A stretch of DNA of 10,021 bases, taken from Deltaproteobacteria bacterium. GTDB lineage: Bacteria; Desulfobacterota; Dissulfuribacteria; Dissulfuribacterales; QOAL01. The first letter of the stretch is position 1. Every line of letters begins with the position of its first letter. Both the position numbers and the translations under genes were made by a program. This document shows positions 1-5,801 of the stretch, piece after piece. The notes under the pieces are model-generated. The model worked only from the letters and a program-made list of their open reading frames with translations. It searched no databases and was not told where the DNA came from. The DNA lies in assembly GCA_015486425.1 (NCBI GenBank), contig WFRQ01000134.1, forward strand, positions 1 to 10,021, written 5' to 3'.

Positions 1-488
1 ACCAGGGTTCAATATTCCTTGAATCCTTCCCTGAGCCCCCTGATCTCGGTATTGATGAGGAGTTTGTGACGTTCTGGGACAGTGTGTGGAAGGTCAGGGC
101 AGAGATTACAAAGGCCCTGGAGCTTGCCAGGAGAGATGGTAAAATAGGCCTGGCCCTTGATGCCAGGGTTGCTGTCATGGCTCCTGAAGAGCTGAAAGGC
201 CTGGTGGCAGACAATCAGGATCTGTTCAGGGATGTATCCATTGTCTCACAGTTTGCGGCAGTGGAAACCGTTGACAGGGCAGATGCAGGTGAACACGAAA
301 CTGTGTGGGAAAGCGAGGACATTCCCGGCCTTGTGGTAAAGGTTGAGCCTGCGAGGGGCGGCAAGTGTGAGAGGTGCTGGCAGTGGAGCGAAGAGCTGAA
401 CACATCTGAAAAGTGGCCTGATACATGTCCGCGCTGCGCCTCTGTGCTTGATGAACTTGGCGTGGCACTGGAAGAAGACAAGGCCTGA
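1..488 (+). CDS. ileS: Isoleucyl-tRNA synthetase, C-terminal part (5' truncated by window)
   Basis: Cytoplasmic class I aminoacyl-tRNA synthetase that charges tRNA-Ile with isoleucine. Only the last 161 codons are visible. The reading frame is open from base 3 to the TGA at 486-488, so the gene begins before the window; the GTG at 66 is an internal valine. The visible part covers the end of the anticodon-binding helical domain (FWDSVWKVRAEITKALELAR, then KIGLALDARV) and the C-terminal zinc finger typical of bacterial IleRS. The four zinc cysteines form C-x2-C-x16-C-x2-C, with codons at 366, 375, 426 and 435 (CERCW ... CPRC). Many proteobacteria have lspA directly after ileS; here the next gene is a lipid enzyme more than 200 nt away. 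The identification is firm from the zinc finger and the preceding domain; the catalytic HIGH and KMSKS motifs lie outside the window. Confidence 0.95.
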   Translation, partial: QGSIFLESFPEPPDLGIDEEFVTFWDSVWKVRAEITKALELARRDGKIGLALDARVAVMAPEELKGLVADNQDLFRDVSIVSQFAAVETVDRADAGEHETVWESEDIPGLVVKVEPARGGKCERCWQWSEELNTSEKWPDTCPRCASVLDELGVALEEDKA

Positions 489-719
489 TGGCAGCATCCC
501 CTGTTTGTCCCAATATCATAACGTGCTGCGGCTGTGTAACTTTTTGAGACTGGTTCTGAAACTGTCATGAGGTGTCACGAACATTATTCGTGGTGTATAG
601 TTATCAGTTTGCAGTTTTCAGTAGTCAGTAACTGAAAACTGCACACTGATAACTGAAAACTCAGACCGTCTTATGTCCAATTACCATTCAAAATATGGAA
701 AAACATTTGGGGGACATGC
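489..719. other. Intergenic spacer after ileS
   Basis: This 231-nt spacer separates ileS from the CDP-alcohol phosphatidyltransferase gene and holds no credible ORF. Its main content is the inverted repeat at 601-652. A short dyad, CACGAA-N5-TTCGTG (576-592), lies just before it and has no T-run after it. I found no clear intrinsic terminator for ileS and no convincing promoter. The end carries a Shine-Dalgarno GGGGGA (709-714), 5 nt before the ATG at 720. Confidence 0.6.
601..652. repeat. Inverted repeat, 22-bp arms with one mismatch
   Basis: Left arm 601-622 and right arm 631-652 are reverse complements with a single mismatch (T609 against G at the paired position) around an 8-nt loop, AGTCAGTA. 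The core word AGTTTTCAGT (613-622) recurs in inverted form as ACTGAAAACT at 631-640 and again at 652-661, just outside the right arm. The iterated ACTGAAAACTGATAACTGAAAA style resembles short dispersed repeats I recall from intergenic regions of many bacterial genomes. As RNA it would form a long hairpin, but no T-run follows, so it is not a standard terminator. The best reading is a non-autonomous dispersed palindrome inserted between genes. Confidence 0.75.
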
Positions 720-1334
720 ATGAATATTGAATCCTTGAGCAGTATCAGCGACTGGTGCAGGGAAAAGGCCAGGCCGGCCCTGATGCCGGTGGTCAGGTGG
801 TTCGATCTTATGGGCCTCAGGCCCAATGATGTCACCCTTTTCGGCCTTATGTGCTATGCGCTCTGCGGAATCGCTGTTGCCTCCGGCCATCTTGTGACCG
901 CAGCCTCTATTATAGTGATATTCGGTCCCCTTGACGTAATAGACGGTATGCTTGCGCGGGAAACCGGCAGGGTAACAGCGTTCGGGGCCTTCCTTGATTC
1001 CGTTACTGACAGGTATGCTGAATTTTTCGTATTTCTCGGCCTGCTGGCATACGTTATCCTGCACCTCAATGCCGGGCTTGCCGGAAGCATGCTTGTTCTC
1101 ATGGCCTGGACCGGTTCCTTCATGGTGAGTTACGTGCGGGCAAGGGCTGAGTCTGTTGGTTATGACTGTTCTGTGGGGATGTTTACCCGTTTTGAACGTA
1201 TGATAATGCTTGCAGGCATCATGCTTACGGGATGGATTTATGAGGGAATGCTGGTTCTTGCCGTGTGTACCCATTTTACTGCGATTCAGCGTATCATGCA
1301 TATTTATCACCTGTCAGAAAAAAAGGAGCAGTAA
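720..1334 (+). CDS. CDP-alcohol phosphatidyltransferase, inositol-phosphate-synthase-like
   Basis: Integral membrane enzyme of 204 residues that should join a CDP-activated lipid to a polar alcohol, releasing CMP. The family signature is complete: D72-x2-D75-G76-x2-A79-R80-x8-G89-x3-D93-x3-D97, the acidic residues that bind the divalent metals and the CDP moiety. Hydrophobic segments lie at about 38-57, 60-72, 102-117, 122-138, 161-173 and 175-190, fitting the six-helix fold. The stretch SYVRARAE (137-144) followed by G153 and R157-x-E159-R160 is the pattern I associate with archaetidylinositol-phosphate and phosphatidylinositol-phosphate synthases rather than PgsA or PssA, so an inositol phosphate acceptor is plausible but inferred. 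The start is the ATG at 720, with GGGGGA 5 nt upstream. The gene ends 12 nt before the next ORF, so the two are probably co-transcribed. Family assignment is firm; the substrate is not. Confidence 0.88.
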   Translation: MNIESLSSISDWCREKARPALMPVVRWFDLMGLRPNDVTLFGLMCYALCGIAVASGHLVTAASIIVIFGPLDVIDGMLARETGRVTAFGAFLDSVTDRYAEFFVFLGLLAYVILHLNAGLAGSMLVLMAWTGSFMVSYVRARAESVGYDCSVGMFTRFERMIMLAGIMLTGWIYEGMLVLAVCTHFTAIQRIMHIYHLSEKKEQ

Positions 1335-1346
1335 CCATTCCGGCAG

Positions 1347-2252
1347 GTGAGAGTGAACCTGACCGTTACCTGTATGAAAACCCGGACTAATGAAAGCAGT
1401 GACAGTGGCGGGATATTTTACATTACAGGCACGCCTATAGGAAATCTGCAGGATATCAGTGAGCGCATGCAGACTGTGCTGTCTTCTGTGGAACTCGTTG
1501 CCGCAGAGGATACCCGCAGGACACGAAATCTGCTATCCCACCTTGGCATATCCGCAAGGCTCATAAGCTGCCGTGAGCAGAACGAGGCTGCAGGCACTGA
1601 AAAAATCCTTCATGCCCTGAGCACAGGTCTTGACGTGGCCCTGGTAACTGATGCCGGGATGCCAGCGCTTTCCGACCCTGGCAGGCGCGCCGTAAAGATT
1701 GTCAGGAGCCACGGTTACAGAATAGTTCCTGTCCCAGGGCCGTCTGCCGTGACAACAGCCCTTTCTGTATCCGGCATGCCTGCTGATCAATTCCACTTTG
1801 AGGGGTTTCTTCCATCAAAACAGGCCGCAAGGCGCAAGCGGCTTGAGGAACTCTCTAACATCAAATGCACACTCGTATTCTTTGAAGCCCCCCATCGCCT
1901 CAAGGCCACTCTTGAAGATATGCAGCGTCATCTTGGTGACAGAGAGACATTTATGGCACGGGAGCTTACCAAGCTCCACGAGACTCTGGTAAGTTCAAAA
2001 ATATCGGCCTTGAGGGATATGATATCATCAGGTGTAAGGGGAGAGATTACACTGGTGGTCCAGGGGGCAGCCTCAGGCGCGCCGCAGATGACTGGAGAAA
2101 CAGAGGGCAGGCTCCGCGAACTTGTTTCATGCCTGATTTCTGCAGAGAGCATGTCTGTTAAAAATGCCTCTGCCCTTGTGGCAGGTCTTACTGGAATTTC
2201 AAAAAACAGCATCTACTCGCTGGCTATAGGCATAAAAGACCAGCAAACTTAA
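1347..2252 (+). CDS. rsmI: 16S rRNA (cytidine(1402)-2'-O)-methyltransferase RsmI
   Basis: SAM-dependent enzyme that methylates the ribose of C1402 in the decoding centre of 16S rRNA. Numbered from the GTG at 1347 (301 residues), it shows the tetrapyrrole-methylase fold motifs in order: GTPIGNL (28-34), AEDTR (53-57), the RsmI signature TDAGMPALSDPG (101-112), VPGPSA (129-134), FEGFLPSK (151-158) and FFEAPHR (178-184). The C-terminal 60 or so residues are the usual small helical extension. The start is uncertain. GTG 1347 has AAAAGGAG 18 nt away, too far. GTG 1353 has AGGTGA only 2 nt away. ATG 1374 has no Shine-Dalgarno but gives 292 residues, nearer the E. coli length. The frame follows directly from the in-frame stop of the previous gene. 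It is probably the distal gene of a two-gene unit. Confidence 0.94.
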   Translation: MRVNLTVTCMKTRTNESSDSGGIFYITGTPIGNLQDISERMQTVLSSVELVAAEDTRRTRNLLSHLGISARLISCREQNEAAGTEKILHALSTGLDVALVTDAGMPALSDPGRRAVKIVRSHGYRIVPVPGPSAVTTALSVSGMPADQFHFEGFLPSKQAARRKRLEELSNIKCTLVFFEAPHRLKATLEDMQRHLGDRETFMARELTKLHETLVSSKISALRDMISSGVRGEITLVVQGAASGAPQMTGETEGRLRELVSCLISAESMSVKNASALVAGLTGISKNSIYSLAIGIKDQQT

Positions 2253-2272
2253 GGGTTGTTCAAAAATAAGTT

Positions 2273-2323
2273 AGGGGCAATATTCGGGAAAGAGTCTTTG
2301 ATTTTACATGCCCCCTGGTTTTT
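2273..2323 (+). terminator. Possible intrinsic terminator after rsmI
   Basis: AGGGGCA (2273-2279) can pair with TGCCCCCT (2309-2316) if one C bulges out, and five T residues follow at 2319-2323. The loop is long (29 nt) and the T-run short, so this is a weak candidate. It sits 20 nt after the rsmI stop, where an operon end would be expected. Confidence 0.3.
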
Positions 2324-2437
2324 ATCAAACCGTGCAGTGTGAAAGAAAATTCTTTCTCATTGTGGAAAATTTTTCCGTTCCTCCAGATATTCCAGTTGCT
2401 GCATGGGCTGTTACCCCTGTATGAATGCGAAAAAATC

Positions 2438-2466
2438 TTGTTTTTTTTAAAAAATGGAGTTATATA
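2438..2466 (+). promoter_or_regulatory. Candidate sigma-70-type promoter upstream of the Cys-rich small protein
   Basis: TTGTTT (2438-2443) and TATATA (2461-2466) are separated by 17 bp in an AT-rich patch that contrasts with the flanking genes. Transcription would start near 2473, immediately before the dyad at 2477-2502 and about 87 nt ahead of the ATG at 2560. The T-run and A-run inside the spacer (2441-2454) make chance matches easier, so confidence is limited. Confidence 0.4.
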
Positions 2467-2476
2467 TTCTGGAATG

Positions 2477-2502
2477 CATATTGCAGTAATAGTTGCAATA
2501 TG
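2477..2502. promoter_or_regulatory. Perfect 9-bp dyad, candidate operator or 5'UTR hairpin
   Basis: CATATTGCA (2477-2485) and TGCAATATG (2494-2502) are exact reverse complements around an 8-nt spacer, GTAATAGT. The dyad lies just after a promoter-like sequence and 57 nt before the ATG of the small Cys-rich gene. The arm spacing (26 bp overall) suits a dimeric transcription factor that would block RNA polymerase; it could equally fold as a hairpin in the mRNA leader. No T-run follows, so it is not a terminator. Confidence 0.5.
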
Positions 2503-2559
2503 GGGGAGGGAAGGAAAAAATGAGGTTCAGAATGAATGTCTTAATAAGGAGGGCATAAA

Positions 2560-2772
2560 ATGGCCCCTTATTATAAATTTGAAGAAAATCCTGACCATAT
2601 TTGTCACCATTTTGAGACAAATTCACCAGATAACTGCTACAGTTTCTGTAAGTACGCTACGGTATGGATAGATGGACAGAGGGAGAGGACATGTCCATAT
2701 CCTGCCTGTCCCTATGTGTCATCATATTCTTCTGTCCTGAAGGGTATCTACTGTAACCGATCCTCTGAATAA
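2560..2772 (+). CDS. Small cysteine-rich hypothetical protein (70 aa)
   Basis: I do not recognise this protein. It starts at ATG 2560 with one of the best Shine-Dalgarno sequences in the window, AAGGAGGG (2546-2553), 6 nt upstream, and ends at TAA 2770-2772. The product has 70 residues with six cysteines (15, 26, 30, 45, 50, 65) and a His13-x-Cys15-His16-His17 cluster; C26-x3-C30 and C45-x4-C50 are paired. It has no signal peptide or membrane segment and is rich in Tyr and Pro. The pattern suggests a small metal-binding or redox-sensitive cytoplasmic protein, by inference only. It appears monocistronic, with its own promoter-like sequence and a perfect dyad upstream. A frame overlapping its 5' half (GTG 2339 to 2671) lacks a ribosome binding site and is probably spurious. 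Confidence 0.6.
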   Translation: MAPYYKFEENPDHICHHFETNSPDNCYSFCKYATVWIDGQRERTCPYPACPYVSSYSSVLKGIYCNRSSE

Positions 2773-2830
2773 CAGATATCCGGGCTGCAATGCTCTGTCA
2801 GTGGGCTTTGCAGGCATAGTCTGCACGGTT

Positions 2831-2906
2831 GTCTGCTCACAGGGGCCGGATCAGGCGGGCTGCTGCCTCTACCTTCCCGGCATGTATCTGCTGCAATTAG
2901 ATGCAG
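2831..2906. repeat. Degenerate relative of the palindromic element at 9103-9211
   Basis: TCTGCTCACAGGG at 2832-2844 is identical to 9106-9118, the left end of the post-secA element. Further along, 2877-2895 matches 9177-9195 at 16 of 19 positions, including the shared core TGTATCTGC. The two blocks are in the same order and orientation in both places, but the middle is shorter here (32 bp against 58). The right terminal arm is not preserved; instead a small CTGCA/TGCAG hairpin (2891-2906) closes the region. By hand alignment this looks like a decayed or internally deleted member of the same dispersed family. Confidence 0.35.
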
Positions 2907-3028
2907 GCGTCTTTCTGTCCCTTTCCCTGTTTTGGACAGTCCCTAAGTAAACCTCAGAAAATCAGGAACCCAAATCTTGGAGCTGAAAAACAAACCATTC
3001 ACGTGCCATCAAACGAAACGCTGAATAG

Positions 3029-3100
3029 TTAACATCGATTATAACTTTCCAGTTTTGAAACCCTTCGGGATTGCCGTCTTAACCGTATCTCTTTTGTCAT
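3029..3100 (-). CDS. Minus-strand micro-ORF (23 codons), resembles 5832-5866
   Basis: Reading leftwards from ATG at 3100-3098, the frame encodes MTKEIRLRRQ followed by SRRVSKLESYNRC and stops at 3031-3029. A good Shine-Dalgarno, AAGGGGAT (3112-3105), lies 4 nt before the ATG. The peptide is very basic at its N-terminus. The first 35 nt match 5832-5866 on the + strand at 29 positions, which argues that this is not random sequence, but the second copy carries an in-frame stop. It could be the remaining 5' end of a decayed gene, a small basic protein, or part of a non-coding repeat. I do not recognise a family. Confidence 0.25.
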   Translation of the reverse strand: MTKEIRLRRQSRRVSKLESYNRC

Positions 3101-3183
3101 GGGAATCCCCTTAAACGAAATCTGAACGATTTTATTGTGATCCAGGTTGAACAATGGTTTAGACTGGCAATTGATTATCAAAC

Positions 3184-3202
3184 GGGCTTCAAGCCCTTTT
3201 TT
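3184..3202 (+). terminator. Intrinsic terminator 20 nt before argS
   Basis: GGGC (3184-3187), then TTCAA, then GCCC (3193-3196) form a GC stem that can be written as the 13-nt palindrome GGGCTTCAAGCCC. Six T residues follow directly (3197-3202). This is a textbook terminator on the + strand; on the minus strand no T-run follows. Only 20 nt separate it from the argS ATG, and no promoter is visible in that gap, so it may act as an attenuator in the argS leader or as a leaky insulator from upstream transcription. Confidence 0.75.
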
Positions 3203-3222
3203 CTTTATATAAGGCAGTAAAA

Positions 3223-4887
3223 ATGCGCGAAAACATAAAAAAGGCTCTTGCCAGGGCACTCAGTGAGTGTGCAGAAAGTGGTCTGCTTCCCCAGGGTAAA
3301 ATCCCTGAGGATCTGCAGGTATCCCGTCCCAAACATGAACAGCATGGTGATTTTGCTACCAATGCAGCCATGATCCTGGCATCCCAGCTAAAGATGCCGC
3401 CGAGGAAGATTGCAGACGCACTTAAGGAGAGGCTTGAAACAAATGACCTGTTCTCCAGGGTAGATGTTGCAGGCCCGGGGTTTATCAACTTTTTCATCAG
3501 GCCGGAATGGTGGCGAAATAACCTTCTTACCATTGTGAAAAAGGACAGTAGTTATGGCATCAGCCAGTCCGGTCAGGGCAAGAGGGTCCTTATAGAATTT
3601 GTAAGCGCAAACCCCACCGGGCCGCTGCACGTTGGCCACGGACGCGGTGCGGCAGTAGGAGACTCTCTTGCACGGGTGATGCGTGCCGCAGGCTATGATG
3701 TTGATACCGAATACTACATCAACGATGTGGGCAATCAGATGAAGACCCTTGGCACCTCTGTGTATCTGCGCTATCAGCAGTATTTTGGTAAAGAGGTGGA
3801 ATTCCCCACGGAGTGCTACCAGGGAGATTATATCAGGGAAATAGCCGCGGATATTGCACACAGTGAAGGAGACAGATTCCTTGACACTCCTGTTGAAGAG
3901 TGTGTTGATTACTTTACTGCCGCTGCAGTCAAGGTAATATCCGCATCCATAAGAAAGGACCTGGAAAATTTCAGGGTTTCATTTGACAACTGGTTCAGTG
4001 AGAGGACCCTGCATCAGAGCGGATTGGTGCAGAAAACCATTGACCAGCTCAAGGAACAGGGGCTTGTTTACGAAAAAGAGGGTGCCCTTTGGTTCCGTTC
4101 GTCTGATTATGGAGACGAGAAGGACCGGGTTGTACGGCGTGCAAACGGTATCCTTACCTATTTTGCAGCAGACATGGCGTATCACAGGGAAAAGCTTGAA
4201 CGTGGTTATGATATGCTGGTGGATATCTGGGGTGCAGACCATCACGGATATATTCCAAGGGTCAAGGCTGTCATTAAGGCCCTGGGCTTTGAGGACAGCA
4301 AGCTTCAGGTGCTTCTTGTTCAACTGGTAAACCTGCTCGAAGGCGGCAAGCTGAGGCAGATGTCAACCAGGGCCGGACAGTTTGTTACACTCAAAGAGGT
4401 ACTGGATGATGTGGGGGTTGACGCGGCCCGTTTCATGTTCCTGACAAGAAAGTGTGACAGTCATCTTGACTTTGACCTTGATCTTGCAAAGAGTCAGAGT
4501 CAGGATAATCCTGTTTACTACGTGCAGTATGCCCACGCTAGGCTGTGCAGTGTGTTCCGTAATGCTGAAAGCCAGGGGATGTCTCTCAATGATATAAGCA
4601 CAATAGATACCTCTCGGCTTGATGCGCCGGAAGAAATAAAACTTATGAAGGTGCTTGCGGAATTTCCTCTCACAGTGGCGGGCGCAGCCCAGGCTCTTGA
4701 ACCACACCGCATCAGCTATTATTTGACAGAACTGGCATCCCTGCTGCATAGTTACTATACTAAGTACCGGTTTATCGAAGATGATGCAGAGCTTGGCAGG
4801 GCAAGGCTGCTGTTGGCACAGGCTGTAAGGAATGTATTTGCCTCAGGTCTGAACCTGCTTGGCGTATCTGCTCCGGAAAAAATGTAG
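3223..4887 (+). CDS. argS: Arginyl-tRNA synthetase
   Basis: Cytoplasmic class I synthetase of 554 residues that attaches arginine to tRNA-Arg. The N-terminal additional domain (about 1-95) contains HGDFATNAAMILA (41-53) and ends in GPGFINFFI (84-92). The Rossmann catalytic domain follows, with SANPTGPLHVGH (128-139) carrying the HIGH motif as H136-V-G-H139, and GADHHGY (337-343). The KMSKS site is in the degenerate MSTRAG form (380-385) normal for bacterial ArgRS. The C-terminal DALR-type helical domain, which binds the anticodon, runs from about 430 (DNPVYYVQYAHAR at 428-440) to the end. Length is usual and no domain is missing. The start at ATG 3223 is supported by AAGG 8 nt upstream and by the family N-terminus. 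An intrinsic terminator lies directly upstream. The SPOR gene follows after a structured 128-nt gap. Confidence 0.97.
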   Translation: MRENIKKALARALSECAESGLLPQGKIPEDLQVSRPKHEQHGDFATNAAMILASQLKMPPRKIADALKERLETNDLFSRVDVAGPGFINFFIRPEWWRNNLLTIVKKDSSYGISQSGQGKRVLIEFVSANPTGPLHVGHGRGAAVGDSLARVMRAAGYDVDTEYYINDVGNQMKTLGTSVYLRYQQYFGKEVEFPTECYQGDYIREIAADIAHSEGDRFLDTPVEECVDYFTAAAVKVISASIRKDLENFRVSFDNWFSERTLHQSGLVQKTIDQLKEQGLVYEKEGALWFRSSDYGDEKDRVVRRANGILTYFAADMAYHREKLERGYDMLVDIWGADHHGYIPRVKAVIKALGFEDSKLQVLLVQLVNLLEGGKLRQMSTRAGQFVTLKEVLDDVGVDAARFMFLTRKCDSHLDFDLDLAKSQSQDNPVYYVQYAHARLCSVFRNAESQGMSLNDISTIDTSRLDAPEEIKLMKVLAEFPLTVAGAAQALEPHRISYYLTELASLLHSYYTKYRFIEDDAELGRARLLLAQAVRNVFASGLNLLGVSAPEKM

Positions 4888-4894
4888 GTCTTGA

Positions 4895-4980
4895 ATTGAG
4901 CGTTTTAAATTTGGCGGATATGCGGCAAATCCGACAATCGCTCAATGCAGGCAGGTGATTTCCTGTGTGCCGAATTTAAA
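4895..4980 (+). promoter_or_regulatory. Structured argS-SPOR spacer with competing pairings
   Basis: Fold 1: ATTGAGCG (4895-4902) pairs perfectly with CGCTCAAT (4939-4946). Nested inside, TTGGCGGAT (4911-4919) pairs with ATCCGACAA (4929-4937) with one G-A mismatch. Fold 2 would use part of the same left strand: TTTAAATTTGGC (4904-4915) is complementary to GCCGAATTTAAA (4969-4980) at 11 of 12 positions. A small CAGG/CCTG hairpin (4952-4965) lies between. There is no T-run, so this is not an intrinsic terminator. It may be an mRNA-processing or stability element, or a repeat remnant. Confidence 0.4.
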
Positions 4981-5015
4981 CAGCGTCACACGCAGACAGA
5001 CGCCGTGGGGATGAT

Positions 5016-5801
5016 ATGGCCCGGGTGAAAAAAAATACTGTTAAGAAAAAGACAAAGGCTATACGGTTTCAGATGGGGTGGGGTGGGCTCACAGCACTTG
5101 TGATTTCCACCATGTGTGTACTTCTCTGGACTTTTATAATGGGGTTCTGGGTGGGCCAGAAGCTCATTGGCAGGGGAGGGGTTTCCCACAAGAACCTTAC
5201 TGTTCTGAACAAGATTGAAGAGGCCACCTCTGCTCCGCAGGTTCAGATTCCGGAGCGACCGGTTGGTCCGGCATTCCCGCCCATTACCGCAGGCCGGAAC
5301 ACACCGCCGCTGCGGCCAGAGGCAGCAGGCGACAGTGCCGAAAACCAGCCACTTCCAACAGAAGTCATAGGAAAGGAGACGCATGCCCCGGCCACCTCTG
5401 TGGCAGAGACAGAACCTGAATCCGAAAAGCTCAAAAAACAGACAGCAAAGCCTGAACCTGTAAAAGAAAAGGCTCAGGCATCAGGGCCCAAGGCTGCTCC
5501 TGCCAAAACGGTACAAAAAGCACCTGTAGAGAAGGAAGTTAAAAAACAGGCAACTGCAAAGACATATTTTGTCCTTCAAATAGCCTCGTACCGCGATAAA
5601 AACCGTGCGGAAAAAGAGGCGGCACGGTGGCGCAAAAAGGGGATTACCTCCCAGGTGGCGCGTGTTTCAATAAAGAACAAGGGGATATGGTACAGGGTAT
5701 ATCTCGGGCGTTACAGGTCTGTGCAGGATGCCACAGCAGGCGCAAAACGCCTGGCACGCAAGGAGGGCATAAGGTCTTACGTAGTGCCTGTAAAACCCTG
5801 A
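5016..5801 (+). CDS. Membrane-anchored SPOR-domain protein
   Basis: Predicted inner-membrane protein of 261 residues whose C-terminal SPOR domain would bind septal peptidoglycan with denuded glycan strands, as in FtsN and DedD. In order: a basic cytoplasmic tail (1-18, with VKKNTVKKKTK), one transmembrane helix at about 22-46, a long low-complexity periplasmic linker rich in Pro, Ala, Lys and Glu (about 65-180), and the SPOR domain at about 182-259 (YFVLQIASYRDKNRAE ... WYRVYLGRY ... YVVPV). The start at ATG 5016 has GGGG 5 nt upstream; the overlapping ATG at 5011 is in another frame. Linkers of this kind have little sequence conservation, so the name rests on topology and the SPOR fold. It follows argS in the same direction, probably as part of the same transcript. 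A role in division or envelope maintenance is inferred from the family. Confidence 0.9.
   Translation: MARVKKNTVKKKTKAIRFQMGWGGLTALVISTMCVLLWTFIMGFWVGQKLIGRGGVSHKNLTVLNKIEEATSAPQVQIPERPVGPAFPPITAGRNTPPLRPEAAGDSAENQPLPTEVIGKETHAPATSVAETEPESEKLKKQTAKPEPVKEKAQASGPKAAPAKTVQKAPVEKEVKKQATAKTYFVLQIASYRDKNRAEKEAARWRKKGITSQVARVSIKNKGIWYRVYLGRYRSVQDATAGAKRLARKEGIRSYVVPVKP

Larger units (their letters stand above)
2773..3222. other. 450-base stretch without a large gene, upstream of argS
   Basis: No ORF longer than about 76 codons occurs on either strand. From left to right it holds a degenerate relative of the post-secA element (about 2831-2906), a weak hairpin CTGTCC/GGACAG (2915-2920 with 2934-2939), a minus-strand micro-ORF with a good ribosome binding site (3029-3112), and a clean intrinsic terminator (3184-3202). 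The argS ATG at 3223 has a modest AAGG (3211-3214) 8 nt upstream. I found no convincing sigma-70 promoter between the terminator and argS. Confidence 0.55.

Noticed and set aside
576..592. Dyad CACGAA-N5-TTCGTG
   Set aside because: The six-base arms are common by chance, there is no T-run after it and no promoter beside it.
684..698. Shared ATTCAAAATATGGAA-like words upstream of the lipid gene and of secA (6532-6545)
   Set aside because: The similarity needs a shift and covers about 14 AT-rich bases, within chance expectation.
681..1310. 209-codon minus-strand frame opposite the CDP-alcohol transferase
   Set aside because: It mirrors the full length of a gene with a complete family motif and has no domain of its own.
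2339..2671. 110-codon frame starting with GTG
   Set aside because: It has no ribosome binding site, begins in AT-rich sequence with phenylalanine/lysine runs expected from base composition, and overlaps the better supported 2560-2772 gene.
2915..2939. CTGTCC/GGACAG hairpin as terminator of the Cys-rich gene
   Set aside because: The stem is 6 bp with a 13-nt loop and no following T-run.
3000..3222. T-box riboswitch upstream of argS
   Set aside because: I could not find a T-box core sequence or specifier stem, and such leaders are rare outside Firmicutes; only a generic terminator is supported.
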